NCBI GenBank assembly: GCA_001247695.2
Contig: LGRX02028853.1
Location: forward strand, 1-12,797
From: Cymbomonas tetramitiformis
Lineage: Eukaryota > Chlorophyta > Pyramimonadophyceae > Pyramimonadales > Pyramimonadaceae
Length of the DNA stretch: 12,797 nucleotides
Direction: 5' to 3'
A program made the translations under genes and the position numbers. The notes under the pieces are model-generated. The model had not been told where the DNA came from. It ran no database searches and worked only from the letters and a program-made list of their open reading frames with translations. Numbering within the stretch: the first letter of the stretch is position 1; each line of letters begins with the position of its first letter. Shown here one piece after another: positions 1 through 7,928 of this stretch.

Positions 1-149
1 CACCTATTTACGCAGAAACTTTCAGGAGCCGTCCGCTCTTTCAGTCGAACAGCGGTTAACTAATTAAGCCACGAACCTATCCAACATGCACATCCACAAG
101 AGACAAGCATGGGGCACGTAACCTTTGGAGCGAGTGCGGCCTGGCCTGC
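1..149. repeat. 149-bp direct repeat, copy 1 (cut by window start)
   Basis: This stretch recurs at 248-396 with an offset of 247 bp. I count two differences in 149 positions (c/g in the CTCTTT[C/G]AGTCG part and a/t in the ACAAG[A/T]GACAAG part). The copy may extend left of the window, so the true unit and copy number are unknown. No coding frame or recognised family is visible. It may be a young tandem duplication with a period of 247 bp or more. Confidence 0.9.
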
Positions 150-160
150 ATACCTGAATG

Positions 161-232
161 AATACGCACAGCCGGTGACTTTTCCTAGGCACGTGATTCC
201 GCACCAGGGCGCAGTCACCGGCTGTGTGTATC
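161..232. repeat. foldback / inverted repeat with 20-bp arms
   Basis: The arms at 161-180 and 213-232 pair at 18 of 20 positions around a 32-nt spacer. The conserved core is CACAGCCGGTGACT on the left and its complement on the right. It lies wholly in the 98 bp separating the two 149-bp repeats. It could be a small MITE-like foldback element or a structured part of the repeat unit. No clear target-site duplication was seen. Confidence 0.75.
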
Positions 233-247
233 CACATATTCGCTGAC

Positions 248-396
248 CACCTATTTACGCAGAAACTTTCAGGAGCCGTCCGCTCTTTGAGTCGAACAGC
301 GGTTAACTAATTAAGCCACGAACCTATCCAACATGCACATCCACAAGTGACAAGCATGGGGCACGTAACCTTTGGAGCGAGTGCGGCCTGGCCTGC
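248..396. repeat. 149-bp direct repeat, copy 2
   Basis: This is the second copy of 1-149. Identity stops sharply after GGCCTGC at 396, where copy 1 continues into the foldback and copy 2 continues into unrelated sequence. It is either a partial second tandem unit, or a duplicated segment of which only copy 1 is followed by the palindromic insert. Confidence 0.9.
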
Positions 397-938
397 CTCG
401 CTGCCAACCGTGGCCGTCCTTGCCCGTTTAGGTGCACCTTGTTCAGCAGCGCTCGTTGCTCCTGTCCGGGTACTCTCCATTCTTAAGTAACAGTACTCGC
501 TTTTAAAAATAAACTACCTGTTCTGCATACATTGCAACAGAACTGCTTTCTGTCACCCACGTGATTCAAGAAAAAAGTAAAACTACTTACCAGCCATTTT
601 CTTTCTCGACCTTCTGCTACTAAAATTAAATAAACAAAAAAATAAACTGTTACAGTTTAACTGTTTTTTGAAAACTTCAACTTCAAGAACCTAACTTGGG
701 TTCTTGGCTACGTTACCTCTATCTCTTACCAGCTATGGTGCGCGTGGCCACTAAAATCGGCTACCTTTCGGCTCCCTACTGGTTTAGCCGAGACAGGTAT
801 GATACGATCTGTATGTGACGCATCCCACCTATCTACTGAACATGTATACCCCTGCCTGCGTTCATACCTGGCCGCCATTCGCCAGTCGCTCCACTCCTGT
901 CAATTCTACCCTGGCCACAGACCAGAGAATTGCACATC
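397..938. other. AT-rich non-coding stretch with small hairpins
   Basis: No convincing gene is seen. Perfect short stems include AAACTG/CAGTTT around a 3-nt loop near 645-659 and CAAGAACC/GGTTCTTG around a 7-nt loop near 684-707. A 7-bp inverted repeat TCGGCTA/TAGCCGA lies near 757-791. Scattered TTACCAG motifs at about 588 and 728 foreshadow the denser array that follows. Confidence 0.5.
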
Positions 939-965
939 TACCATTCAGGATCCTCGTTTACCACG
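939..965 (+). repeat. 27-bp direct repeat, copy 1
   Basis: Matches 1041-1067 at 25 of 27 positions, with shared core GATCCTCGTTTACCACG. It shows that part of the TTTACCA array arose by duplication of longer blocks as well as by reiteration of the heptamer. Confidence 0.85.
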
Positions 966-1260
966 GTTTACCAGCTCCGTCTCTATATTTATACTAGATT
1001 GCGAAGTTTTATATCCATTTACCATTAGGCCACGACCATTTACCATTCCAGATCCTCGTTTACCACGCTCCGTTCTGAAATTACCAGGCTTTTACCATGC
1101 TTCAACCTATGTTACCGCAAATTACCAATGATTTACCGTCAGTTTTTTTTTTATATAAATATTTTAACGTTTACCACCTGATTACCACCCCACATAGGGG
1201 CTTACCGCCGTTTACCACCAGTTTACCACATTTTAACACCAGTTTACCACATTCTACCAC
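957..1260 (+). repeat. array of TTTACCA(C)-type motifs upstream of transposase
   Basis: I count about 16 TTACC(A/G) sites in 304 bp, all in the same orientation. Examples are 957-963, 967-973, 1018-1024, 1039-1045, 1059-1065, 1091-1097, 1170-1177, 1211-1218, 1222-1229 and 1243-1250. Spacing is irregular, often 10-30 bp. Reiterated short motifs next to a transposase gene are typical of subterminal transposase-binding repeats in eukaryotic DNA transposons. That role is inferred from position only. No matching array is present on the other side of the transposase fragment. Confidence 0.7.
1041..1067 (+). repeat. 27-bp direct repeat, copy 2
   Basis: Second copy of the 27-bp block at 939-965, offset 102 bp, with two mismatches near the CCAG/CAGG position. 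Confidence 0.85.
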
Positions 1261-1402
1261 GATTCCTTCTCAGTGCGAATGCTACCCATGTGAGTTGTGC
1301 ACATGGCGATATGTTGTATGCCTACCTCAGATCATGTAGATAGCCGAAATCTAGCGAGTTTTGTCCAAGGGGATAGGGTGTAAAATTGCGCGATTTGGGG
1401 GT

Positions 1403-2260
1403 ATGCTTTTTCAGGTGGTCCCAACGGTGTCTTCCACTCCTCTGCCTCAAGTTTCGCCGCCAACACCTCCTCCATCCACCACTCCACGACACAAGAAGCG
1501 GTGGGAGTGTGTTCTGAGGTGGGAGGCGATGAAGAAGGCTGGCAAAGCGCCCAATATATCCGCCATCGCCCGACAATTCAAGGTGAAGCGCGCCTTTGTG
1601 ACCAAGTGGGTGGACTGTTACCAGAGTATTGGGGGCGTCAGTGACGGTGCTGTAGGTCGACCGAGTGGGCTTGGCACCCAGAAACTGGGGACGGTAGGCT
1701 GTAAGCGAGCTCGTGAACTTGCACAAGGCAAAGATGGTGACGAGTTGGACACCAAACGTGTGAAGAAAGCCTTACAACATGAAGGCTATCACCATGTCAG
1801 CCGACACACCGTGAGCCGGGCGTTGAGGTCATCCATGCGAGGCACGGTTATTCCACTGAAGTACAAAGCCCCCAAAGTGGTCATCGGAATCAACGCGCTG
1901 CAACGACAGAAGCGTGTCATATTTGCTCGACGAAATCGTGACCGGACTTGGAAGAATGTGCTCTGGACAGACAGCAAGTACTTCGTGGTGGGCGGTAAAG
2001 CCGGGGGGACACTTGCCAAATTCAGATGGGTACCACAAAACGAGGCCAATACATGCGAGACCAACAAGAATGCGATCCAAGGTCACGTGTACGCAGGCTT
2101 TGGTTGGCATGGAAAGACTGACCTCGTCTTCGTCAGTGGGACCACTGGAAAGAAACGCCCTGCTGAATATGGCCGGGGCAAAGGTGTCAATGCCAAAGAG
2201 TACATCCATAGAAGGTGTGGCAGTGCGCGAGGCAGCTCGGCTGCTCCCATAAGATGGTGA
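1403..2260 (+). pseudogene. Tc1/mariner-type transposase, 3'-truncated
   Basis: The encoded protein (285 residues from the ATG at 1403) has a first helix-turn-helix around NISAIARQFKVKRAFVTKW, then a GRPS linker and a second helix-turn-helix-like region around HHVSRHTVSRALRS. The core begins at KNVLWTDSKYFVV, where the Asp of WTDS matches the first catalytic aspartate of DDE/D Tc1/mariner transposases. GHVYAGFGWHGKTDLVFVSGT fits the usual following block (GGISYDG-x-TPLVFVEG type). The second Asp and the final Asp/Glu are absent. Near 2205 the family-like reading seems to move into another frame (EGVAVREAARLLP at about 2207-2251), which suggests a frameshift before the truncation. The open frame reaches back to a TTG at 1361, but ATG 1403 is the first Met. 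A GTGAGT splice-donor-like hexamer at 2256-2261 leaves open that the fragment ends at an exon edge. It is non-functional as it stands. Confidence 0.75.
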
Positions 2261-2925
2261 GTAGACCGGTTTCAATAAAGTGAGACATTCACTGGGTAGG
2301 GATTCTCAAGGGCTCAAGGTCTCAAGCAGCTCAAGTAGTCAAGTAGACTAGTGACACAATAGCGGTGTCACCTGCGACCAGACCGGCCCAGTGACCAGTT
2401 CTCCTTTTGCCTACCTCATGGACCCTGCGTTGATGAAGTGGGGCGCCCGAAAGTCGCGCGTGAAGGGGACTCCCGAATTTTTCCAAAACCGCCTTATTTT
2501 TAATTCTGAAAAATCGGAATTAATTTTACCCAATATGCGTCGAAATTGGGAAAATGCCGTGGAGGTCATAATAGGGGTGTTTCTGGGGGGTGATCGATGC
2601 CTATCGACTAACCATTATATGTCCCCAATATTCCAATTCCAAATGCTACCTGGGGACGACTTTCTGATTTTAAAAAAATCGGCATTCAGCCCCCTCGGCA
2701 TAACCCCTTAAAAATGGGCATTTGTGCTTGACGCGTGGTCGGCGTGGCAGGCTTGGTCAGGCATGACTCGAGCCCCCCCTTGTGCGATTTGACTTTATAC
2801 TCGTCATTGGTATACATCCTGCATATTCTGATTTCGTGGCAGCCGCATGTAAGCAAGATCCGTGTGGGTAGGGGGTACATTTTCGAAAAGTGTGTTCGAA
2901 ATCGCAAAAAAGTGCCCCTTAATTT
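2261..2925. other. non-coding stretch between transposase fragment and element A
   Basis: No supported gene. It contains about five imperfect CTCAAG repeats at 2305-2343 and a perfect 7-bp stem GTGACAC/GTGTCAC at 2351-2371. An AT-rich part at 2470-2720 has short palindromes such as AAATG/CATTT. An open frame at 2391-2711 has no ATG at its 5' end and no recognisable motif, so I do not call it a gene. Confidence 0.5.
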
Positions 2926-3124
2926 TCACGAAAGAGGGGATATATATATACGATTGGGTATATGTATATATCGTGGTAAGCAGTGATACAGAATGGCAGG
3001 GGGCAGAGGTTCACTGTGTGCTAAGATGATATAAAATACGGAGCAGAGTGTTTTATTGAGTCAAAGAGCGGTGACACGGTGACTGGTGACAACACAGGTC
3101 GAGGGGTGAACGCCGGGTGACCCA
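2926..3124 (-). repeat. element A 3' LTR (199 bp)
   Basis: Positions 2926-3037 match 8650-8767. On the minus strand it starts TGGGTCACC just after a G-rich tract and ends TTTCGTGA. The upper boundary at 3124 rests on the TG start and the polypurine tract, because the other copy is truncated there. It contains three GTGAC boxes (3071-3090) and TATA-like AT runs near 2940-2970 and 3030-3037. Confidence 0.75.
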
Positions 3125-3137
3125 TCGTCCCCCCCTT
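3125..3137 (-). other. polypurine tract of element A
   Basis: On the minus strand this reads AAGGGGGGGACGA and directly abuts the TGGG start of the 3' LTR. This is the expected place and composition for the plus-strand primer of an LTR retrotransposon. Confidence 0.6.
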
Positions 3138-3167
3138 ACAGTGGGGGGGGGAAAGATTGGACTCCCC

Positions 3168-3203
3168 GTGACACCACCTCACCCCGTGGGGATGAGGTGT
3201 CAC
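3168..3203. other. hairpin in the 3' untranslated part of element A
   Basis: The 8-bp arms GTGACACC (3168-3175) and GGTGTCAC (3196-3203) pair perfectly. An internal CCC/GGG or an alternative ACCTCA/TGAGGT pairing (3176-3181 with 3193-3198) can add stability. It lies between the gag stop and the polypurine tract. A role in RNA 3' structure or packaging is possible but not shown. Confidence 0.55.
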
Positions 3204-3310
3204 CAGGCAAGGCAGCCATGCAGAGACAAGGAGCCACACCGGCTCGGCTAGTACGGCTAATCTCAAGTCTAATCCACAAGGCAGTGCTAACCCGCAGGTG
3301 CACGTTACGG

Positions 3311-4837
3311 CTACTCTTGCTTGTTGCTGTAGTTGAGCGCTGAAGTGGCGCCCTGAATAGGCGGGATCCACGGCACGGTACGCAGTGCCGGCCAATCGTC
3401 GTCATCGTGACCTGCAGAGTCGTCGGGCTCTGGTCCAGGAGGATCGTGATCGAGAGGCAGGCGGAGAGTGAAAGCCGCCGGGTCAGAGTCGTCAGCCGCA
3501 GCAAACTGCGGGGAGGGAGACCCCTCGGCAAAATGTACGGCGGCCGCTGCAGCGGGAGCAGGAGCCGCAGGCGGCTGCAACCATGCGTCAATCGTGGGGC
3601 GAAGCGGTGCCGCCGGCGCGCCCGCCGGTGCCTGCTCGGGGGCAAATGATGCCGCGCACGAATAGGGGCACACGCCACGGGTGGGGATGTGAGCGTCAGT
3701 GAGCCCCCAGAGGCGAAAGCACGTGACGCAGGGGTAGCCGACACCTTCCCACACGAGATAGCGGCCGTGGCGGGGCGGCGGTTTCCAGTCGCCGACGGGC
3801 TTGACGATGTTGCTGCGCTGCACGGAATTGAAGGATGCAGAGGTGGGCGCGTGCTTGCCACCACCGGACCCCGCGGACGGGGAACGGAGCCGTGCAAGAT
3901 GGCCCTCGCTCTGCCAGACTGTGCTGAGGCGAAGGAGAAGGGCCGAGAACGTGAAGGCGTGGCCGGCAGCCAGCTCACGCAACACCACCAGATACAGTGG
4001 TGACACATGGGGGGAGCTGGCTGCCGACCGGCCAAGAACGTGATGGAGGTCCTGTACCCTGTCGGCATCGTCGTAGGTGGGGTGCAGGCGCGGGTGCTTG
4101 TCCCCCAGCACTCGAAGCACCGTGAGCTGGGGGGCAGGGTCAGCGGTCTCGTCGATGACGGTCGACCGCAGCTTCGTCCAGAAGCGGAAGGTGTCGGGGT
4201 CGGTGGTGGCCTCGACATGAAACCGAAGGCGCTGTAGAGCGCAGCGTCCATCACGCGGGTGGACACGGGCGGACTCCTGGTAGAGAGCCAGTGCCGTACC
4301 CTGGAGGACGCCCTTAAGGATGTTGAAGAGGAGCTCGTTGAGGGACCAGTGGTACACCGGGTACTCGTGCTCCAAGTCAAAAAGCTTGTCGTACTCGAAG
4401 TGTGAAATGGGTGACAACACGTGTCGAAGGTTGCTGAGCAGAATGGCGAAGTCGGCCTCAGCGTCGGAACCGTCGAGCGTGAAACCCTTCTGGGGCTTAA
4501 AGCCATAGGAGCGGAGTAACTTCACCAGCTCCTCCCCATAGCTGAAGGCGTAGTCCATGCGGTCGCTGTACTCGTGCTGCTGAGAAGCCCGGACAGGGGT
4601 AGAAACCCAGACCGAGGCGTCGCGGTGAAACTCAGCAGACGTGGCAGCAAGTGAAATTGAGTTGGGCTTGTTGATGAGCGTGTTCATGCGCACCACCGGA
4701 TCAAGGCCGGCAGTGCGAGCACGCGGTGACTGTGCATGGGAACCAGACTGCGGTGATGATGTAGGCGTGGGCGAAGCAGATGCCGCACGCGCAGAGCAGA
4801 GCACGTCACCCAGACTGCGGCGGCTAGCCGATGCCAT
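3311..4837 (-). CDS. Gag-like protein of element A (508 aa)
   Basis: Predicted structural (nucleocapsid) protein of a non-autonomous copia-like element. The N-terminal 100 residues are Ala/Ser/Arg-rich. A helical capsid-like region (about 150-340) includes LLFNILKGVLQG and a PRDGRCAL motif (D196, G197, R198) that aligns with DGRRAL in B and DGRRAW in C. A zinc-knuckle-like cluster follows: C370-x2-C373-x9-H383-x6-C390-x3-C394. The C-terminal part is Ala/Pro-rich, then strongly acidic (DSAGHDDDDW). The frame stays open upstream with a TTG at 4867, but ATG 4837 is the first Met, and even with element B removed there is no upstream in-frame ATG before a stop. No protease, integrase or reverse transcriptase motif is present. 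The frame is intact, which suggests recent function. Promoter and leader are now separated from the gene by the 3.56-kb insertion of B. Confidence 0.75.
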   Translation of the reverse strand: MASASRRSLGDVLCSARAASASPTPTSSPQSGSHAQSPRARTAGLDPVVRMNTLINKPNSISLAATSAEFHRDASVWVSTPVRASQQHEYSDRMDYAFSYGEELVKLLRSYGFKPQKGFTLDGSDAEADFAILLSNLRHVLSPISHFEYDKLFDLEHEYPVYHWSLNELLFNILKGVLQGTALALYQESARVHPRDGRCALQRLRFHVEATTDPDTFRFWTKLRSTVIDETADPAPQLTVLRVLGDKHPRLHPTYDDADRVQDLHHVLGRSAASSPHVSPLYLVVLRELAAGHAFTFSALLLRLSTVWQSEGHLARLRSPSAGSGGGKHAPTSASFNSVQRSNIVKPVGDWKPPPRHGRYLVWEGVGYPCVTCFRLWGLTDAHIPTRGVCPYSCAASFAPEQAPAGAPAAPLRPTIDAWLQPPAAPAPAAAAAVHFAEGSPSPQFAAADDSDPAAFTLRLPLDHDPPGPEPDDSAGHDDDDWPALRTVPWIPPIQGATSALNYSNKQE

Positions 4838-4942
4838 GACAGGTATAATGTAGGGTGGAGTGCTCAACGTGCTTGAAGATGAGGGCGCTGGTGCGACCCT
4901 GGCCTCGGATGGTTCAACAAGGCGAATTCCGGCGAATGGTAA

Positions 4943-4947
4943 CGCTG
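4943..4947. repeat. target-site duplication of element B, left copy
   Basis: CGCTG immediately precedes the 5' LTR of B and recurs immediately after its 3' LTR at 8508-8512. Five bp is the usual size for Ty1/copia integration. The match holds when the LTR is set to TGCTGA...CCGGTA, the boundary independently supported by comparison with element C. Confidence 0.9.
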
Positions 4948-5201
4948 TGCTGAAATCTGTATAGGCAGCCCTGACTGGGAGTCCCGATCAGGCCCCTATG
5001 ACAGATCCCTAGGACCAACACTGGACTGCTGACTGATCTGTAGGTTCGTACTGTGACACACGCTGTGTCACAGGTAGGCTAGACTCCGAGACCGTCCGAG
5101 ACCGTTCCGGGTATATCTAGCTTAGGGTTTATTTATCTTACACAGTTTATCCACACGAGTACGGGACTTTCTGATATCTAGTGTACTTGGATATTCCGGT
5201 A
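4948..5201 (+). repeat. element B 5' LTR (254 bp)
   Basis: It matches 8254-8507 except at three sites (a/g in the CCC[A/G]-proximal hairpin region, c/t at the LTR palindrome spacer, c/a in GACTTT[C/A]TGATATC). It starts TGCTGAAATC and ends ATTCCGGTA, so the termini are TG...TA instead of TG...CA. It carries a 10-bp palindrome (5051-5073), a direct CCGAGACCGT duplication (about 5085-5107) and TATA-like GGGTATATC and TTTATTTATC runs (about 5109-5140) that may serve as the promoter. Confidence 0.95.
5051..5073. promoter_or_regulatory. 10-bp palindrome in LTR B
   Basis: CTGTGACACA and TGTGTCACAG flank a 3-nt spacer. The copy in the 3' LTR (8357-8379) keeps both arms; the only change is in the spacer. 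The first arm extends to a 13-mer ACTGTGACACACG also present in the LTR of element C at the same offset (about 103-104 bp from the LTR start). It is a candidate binding site for a dimeric factor or an RNA hairpin. Confidence 0.6.
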
Positions 5202-5213
5202 GGTCGTGGCCCC
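5202..5213 (+). other. primer-binding site of element B
   Basis: GGTCGTGGCCCC follows the LTR end directly. It matches 9 of 12 positions of GGTTATGGGCCC, the site I recall for Drosophila copia, which pairs with the anticodon arm of initiator tRNA-Met. The equivalent positions in A and C match 10 of 12. The assignment is by position and family resemblance. Confidence 0.5.
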
Positions 5214-5247
5214 ATCCACGTTTTCATTCCACTTGCTATCCTTGGCC

Positions 5248-5259
5248 ATGATTGGCTAA
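5248..5259 (+). other. minimal upstream ORF in the leader of element B
   Basis: ATG ATT GGC TAA is the first ATG after the LTR. A scanning ribosome would meet it before the in-frame gag ATGs at 5355 and 5601. It may reduce or delay gag initiation, or be incidental. Confidence 0.35.
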
Positions 5260-5354
5260 GCAGCCGCTTGAAGAGGTGGTGCGCACTTGCGCGTTTGGGT
5301 GCGACTAGGATTTGGACGTGATTTTACGGTAGACGTCTTTTGCGGCTGCGAGTC

Positions 5355-5600
5355 ATGGGCACCGCGCGTTGCTATTGCTCGGTTTTGGCAATGTTCATTT
5401 GCGTTATTCTACCTGCACTGATCCCGCTGGTTCACGTATTTTGGGCTGGTGCTCCGGACACCTTCGACCACACCGACATTTGCAAGTGCCCCACGCTCTT
5501 TTCGCCGCTCCGCACGTTCTGCCGTTACGTCTTCACTCCATTTCCGCCACAACACCCAAACGTGCAGCCGCGCATCATCTTTTCTCTGGCTTTCTACAGT
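5355..5600 (+). other. possible N-terminal extension of Gag B with a hydrophobic leader
   Basis: An ATG at 5355 is in frame with the gag start at 5601 with no stop between, which would add 82 residues. Near its start there is a hydrophobic run around VLAMFICVILPALIPLVHVF that looks like a signal anchor. Other frames are also open here, so the openness alone is weak evidence. Start 5601 is preferred for the mature Gag because the basic MAASTRARKRLLRD start resembles an ordinary Gag N-terminus and A and C have no such extension. Confidence 0.3.
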
Positions 5601-7928
5601 ATGGCAGCATCTACACGAGCTCGTAAACGCCTATTGAGGGACTCCGACTTGGACGCCTCAATACGGCTTCTGGATGCGGTTCGGGACACTCCGACCGCTA
5701 GCACCCCGCCTGTGGTGCCCCCTGCTACTTCCAGCAACACCGACGCTGCTGTCGCGTTGCGGAAGCACCTGGTCGACCAACATGCCACAGTTGACGCGGT
5801 GTACAAGGGGCGCTTGCATCGGGCTTGGGCCAAGGGTATCCGCGAGGATATCCTTGGTTCCAAGAAGCATCATTATCGTGGTACCGACGACACCGACCGC
5901 CTCTCCGAGTTGGTGGTGCAGCTTCGGACCGAGTTTGAGTCCGCTGGATTGGACTTAGCCCCCTTTGACCTCGACGACCCCGCCTCTCTGGTTATCGAGA
6001 AGGTTAATGGGCTCCTCTATGACGTCTTGGCCCTCGTCGTGGAGCGGAACTCTGTGACCGACACCTGGCTTCGGGGTACGGACTCTTCGGCTGACCGAGA
6101 TGGACGTCGGGCTCTCATCGACATCATCAAGGGGAGCGTGCCGGCGGCCCTGCGCGAGAGCCACCAGCAGGAGCATGCGGCGCTTCGTTATCCCGCAGGC
6201 GTTGACCCGCAGCCGATCTTGGCTCGTGAGCAACGTCTGGTGCGGGATAACCGCGCTCCTGACTGGCGGCCCACCGACGAGACCCGCAAGCTCTCACTCT
6301 ACAACCGCCTCGACCCGATCTTCTACGCGGCGGTGAAGGTGCGTTATCCGCTTGCGGGTGACCTCAGCGGCGTTACTCTCCGCTCGCTTCAGGCTCTCGT
6401 CGTGGCCATCTTCCAGGCATGGGCACAGTCGGACGAGGGGGCGGCAGTACGTGAGAAGCAGGTGCTGGGGATGGACGGTAAGCCCTCCGCTCTGGTCACG
6501 TCATCGGAGTACGCGGTACTCCTCGAGGAGATTGCGGCCTTGAAGGCCTTGGTGCGAGGTGGCCGTGCCGGCGGGGGACAGCAGCAGCAGCCGCAGCATC
6601 GGGGGAAGCAGCATCCGGGGAGGTTTCGAGTGGGTGCAGGCAACCCCCCCGCGGTCGGCTTTGACCGCGACAGCATGAAAGCGAAGCCGCTGTGCCACCG
6701 CTGCCGCAAGGCCGGTAAAGGTGAGGTATATCACCCGTACCGCGACTGCCCGCTTGGCGGTCGCCAGCACTCGCCGGCCACGGCTGCGGCTTTCTGCATT
6801 CCCATTGAGCAGGAGGACGCGGCGTGCCTGCACGCATTGGCGCTCGTGCAGGTCTTCCAGGACGCGGCGGACAGTGGACCGGAGGCGTTCTCGCATGCGG
6901 CGTTGGCGTATGGTCCGCCCGCGGTGCTCTCCACGGACGGCGTCGGTGGGATCGACGTGGCGGCCTACGGTTTCTCCGTGCCGCCTCCGCCTTCTGGCGG
7001 GACCGACGACGAGGACATCTTGCGGCGGCTTGATGCCCTCACCTCTGAGGTTCAGGCCGCCCAAGAGAAGGTACATTTTACCCACGCATCTTTCATTCCT
7101 GGGAGCGGAGCGGAGGTGTATGCATCGGCTCTGGTGTGTGGCCCTGCCGCTGCGGCGGGGATCACACCGGAGGGGCAGGTTCCGGCAGGTGGTGCGGCGG
7201 CATCGGCGTCCGCCGTGCCGGCCCCTGCTATGCCTGTTTCGCAGGAGGAGGATGTACAACCCGCGCCAGCTCAATCGGCGCGGGTAACCACCACGGAGGC
7301 GACATGCGGTGAGTTCGGAGGCTTCGTGCAGACGGTGAATCACGCCGCCGTCCACCCGTCTGACCTGACAGGCTATGACACGGACGACTACGAGGATTTC
7401 GCCGACGGTACTTTCGCGGTGAAGCCGCGAGCTCCGGCTGGTGCTATCGGGTGCGGTGTGCCGCCTTTCGGCTTTGGCACGCCGGCAGTCGGCGCTCTCG
7501 CCATGCTTTCTCTCTTATGCATTTCTTTTGCAGGTGTAGCTGTTTCGGCTTCCGCAGCTTCTGCTGTGTCGGCATGTGCACCGGCTACGGAGATGCCTTC
7601 GCCTGGTGGTGATCTCGATTGGGAGACTCCGTCATTTTACTCTACGAATGATTTTGCTGATTCTGTGATCCCGGCTCAGGGTTTCTTGTTGGCTCACGAT
7701 GTGCCACCGCTTCAGCCGCCCGAGCCTCCTGACACTCTGAGCCTGCTAGCCTTTCAGGATTTGTCTCAGGCAGATTTGGGGATTGACATGGCCTACTACT
7801 ACGGCATGGCCTTACATGAGAGCGGTCCTCTTGATGCGGAGCACTATTATGGAGCTGGTTTCTTTACTTCCTATTATGGGATGGACTTCCGTGAGGCCAC
7901 CGCTGACTACTTTGGTATTGTCGATTGA
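5601..7928 (+). CDS. Gag-type protein of element B with zinc knuckle and hydrophobic segment (775 aa)
   Basis: Predicted capsid/nucleocapsid protein. A basic N-terminus (MAASTRARKRLLRD) is followed by a helical capsid region with a DRDGRRAL motif (D167, G168, R169) shared with A and C. A Gln/Gly-rich basic linker (about 315-355) precedes a long zinc knuckle C365-x2-C368-x9-H378-x4-C383. Next come about 240 residues rich in Ala, Gly, Pro and acidic residues, with EFGGFVQTV at 571-579. A hydrophobic stretch (about 630-652, core MLSLLCISFAG) is long enough to span or enter a membrane. The C-terminus is acidic with repeated YYG motifs (MAYYYGM, HYYGAGFF, SYYGMDF). The frame ends with TGA where C continues towards its protease. 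There is no enzyme domain. An alternative in-frame ATG lies at 5355. Confidence 0.8.
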   Translation: MAASTRARKRLLRDSDLDASIRLLDAVRDTPTASTPPVVPPATSSNTDAAVALRKHLVDQHATVDAVYKGRLHRAWAKGIREDILGSKKHHYRGTDDTDRLSELVVQLRTEFESAGLDLAPFDLDDPASLVIEKVNGLLYDVLALVVERNSVTDTWLRGTDSSADRDGRRALIDIIKGSVPAALRESHQQEHAALRYPAGVDPQPILAREQRLVRDNRAPDWRPTDETRKLSLYNRLDPIFYAAVKVRYPLAGDLSGVTLRSLQALVVAIFQAWAQSDEGAAVREKQVLGMDGKPSALVTSSEYAVLLEEIAALKALVRGGRAGGGQQQQPQHRGKQHPGRFRVGAGNPPAVGFDRDSMKAKPLCHRCRKAGKGEVYHPYRDCPLGGRQHSPATAAAFCIPIEQEDAACLHALALVQVFQDAADSGPEAFSHAALAYGPPAVLSTDGVGGIDVAAYGFSVPPPPSGGTDDEDILRRLDALTSEVQAAQEKVHFTHASFIPGSGAEVYASALVCGPAAAAGITPEGQVPAGGAAASASAVPAPAMPVSQEEDVQPAPAQSARVTTTEATCGEFGGFVQTVNHAAVHPSDLTGYDTDDYEDFADGTFAVKPRAPAGAIGCGVPPFGFGTPAVGALAMLSLLCISFAGVAVSASAASAVSACAPATEMPSPGGDLDWETPSFYSTNDFADSVIPAQGFLLAHDVPPLQPPEPPDTLSLLAFQDLSQADLGIDMAYYYGMALHESGPLDAEHYYGAGFFTSYYGMDFREATADYFGIVD

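Noticed and set aside
1..396. The two 149-bp repeats as LTRs of a small element
   Set aside because: Only 98 bp lie between them, with no primer site, polypurine tract or target duplication.
2305..2343. CTCAAG repeats as a CRISPR-like or satellite array
   Set aside because: Units are 6 bp with irregular spacing of 2-4 bp and only about five copies. It is simple low-complexity sequence.
2391..2711. Open frame of about 106 codons
   Set aside because: It begins at GTG with no ATG for several codons, lies in AT-rich palindromic sequence, and has no recognisable motif. I treat it as chance.
3136..4506. Long second minus-strand frame overlapping Gag A
   Set aside because: It is Ser/Thr/Pro/Arg-rich low-complexity translation in the shifted frame of a GC-rich gene. 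The Gag frame has the capsid motif and Cys/His cluster, so this one is a shadow.
6501..7355. Antisense open frame across Gag B
   Set aside because: Arg-rich shadow translation of the GC-rich gag linker, with no motif.
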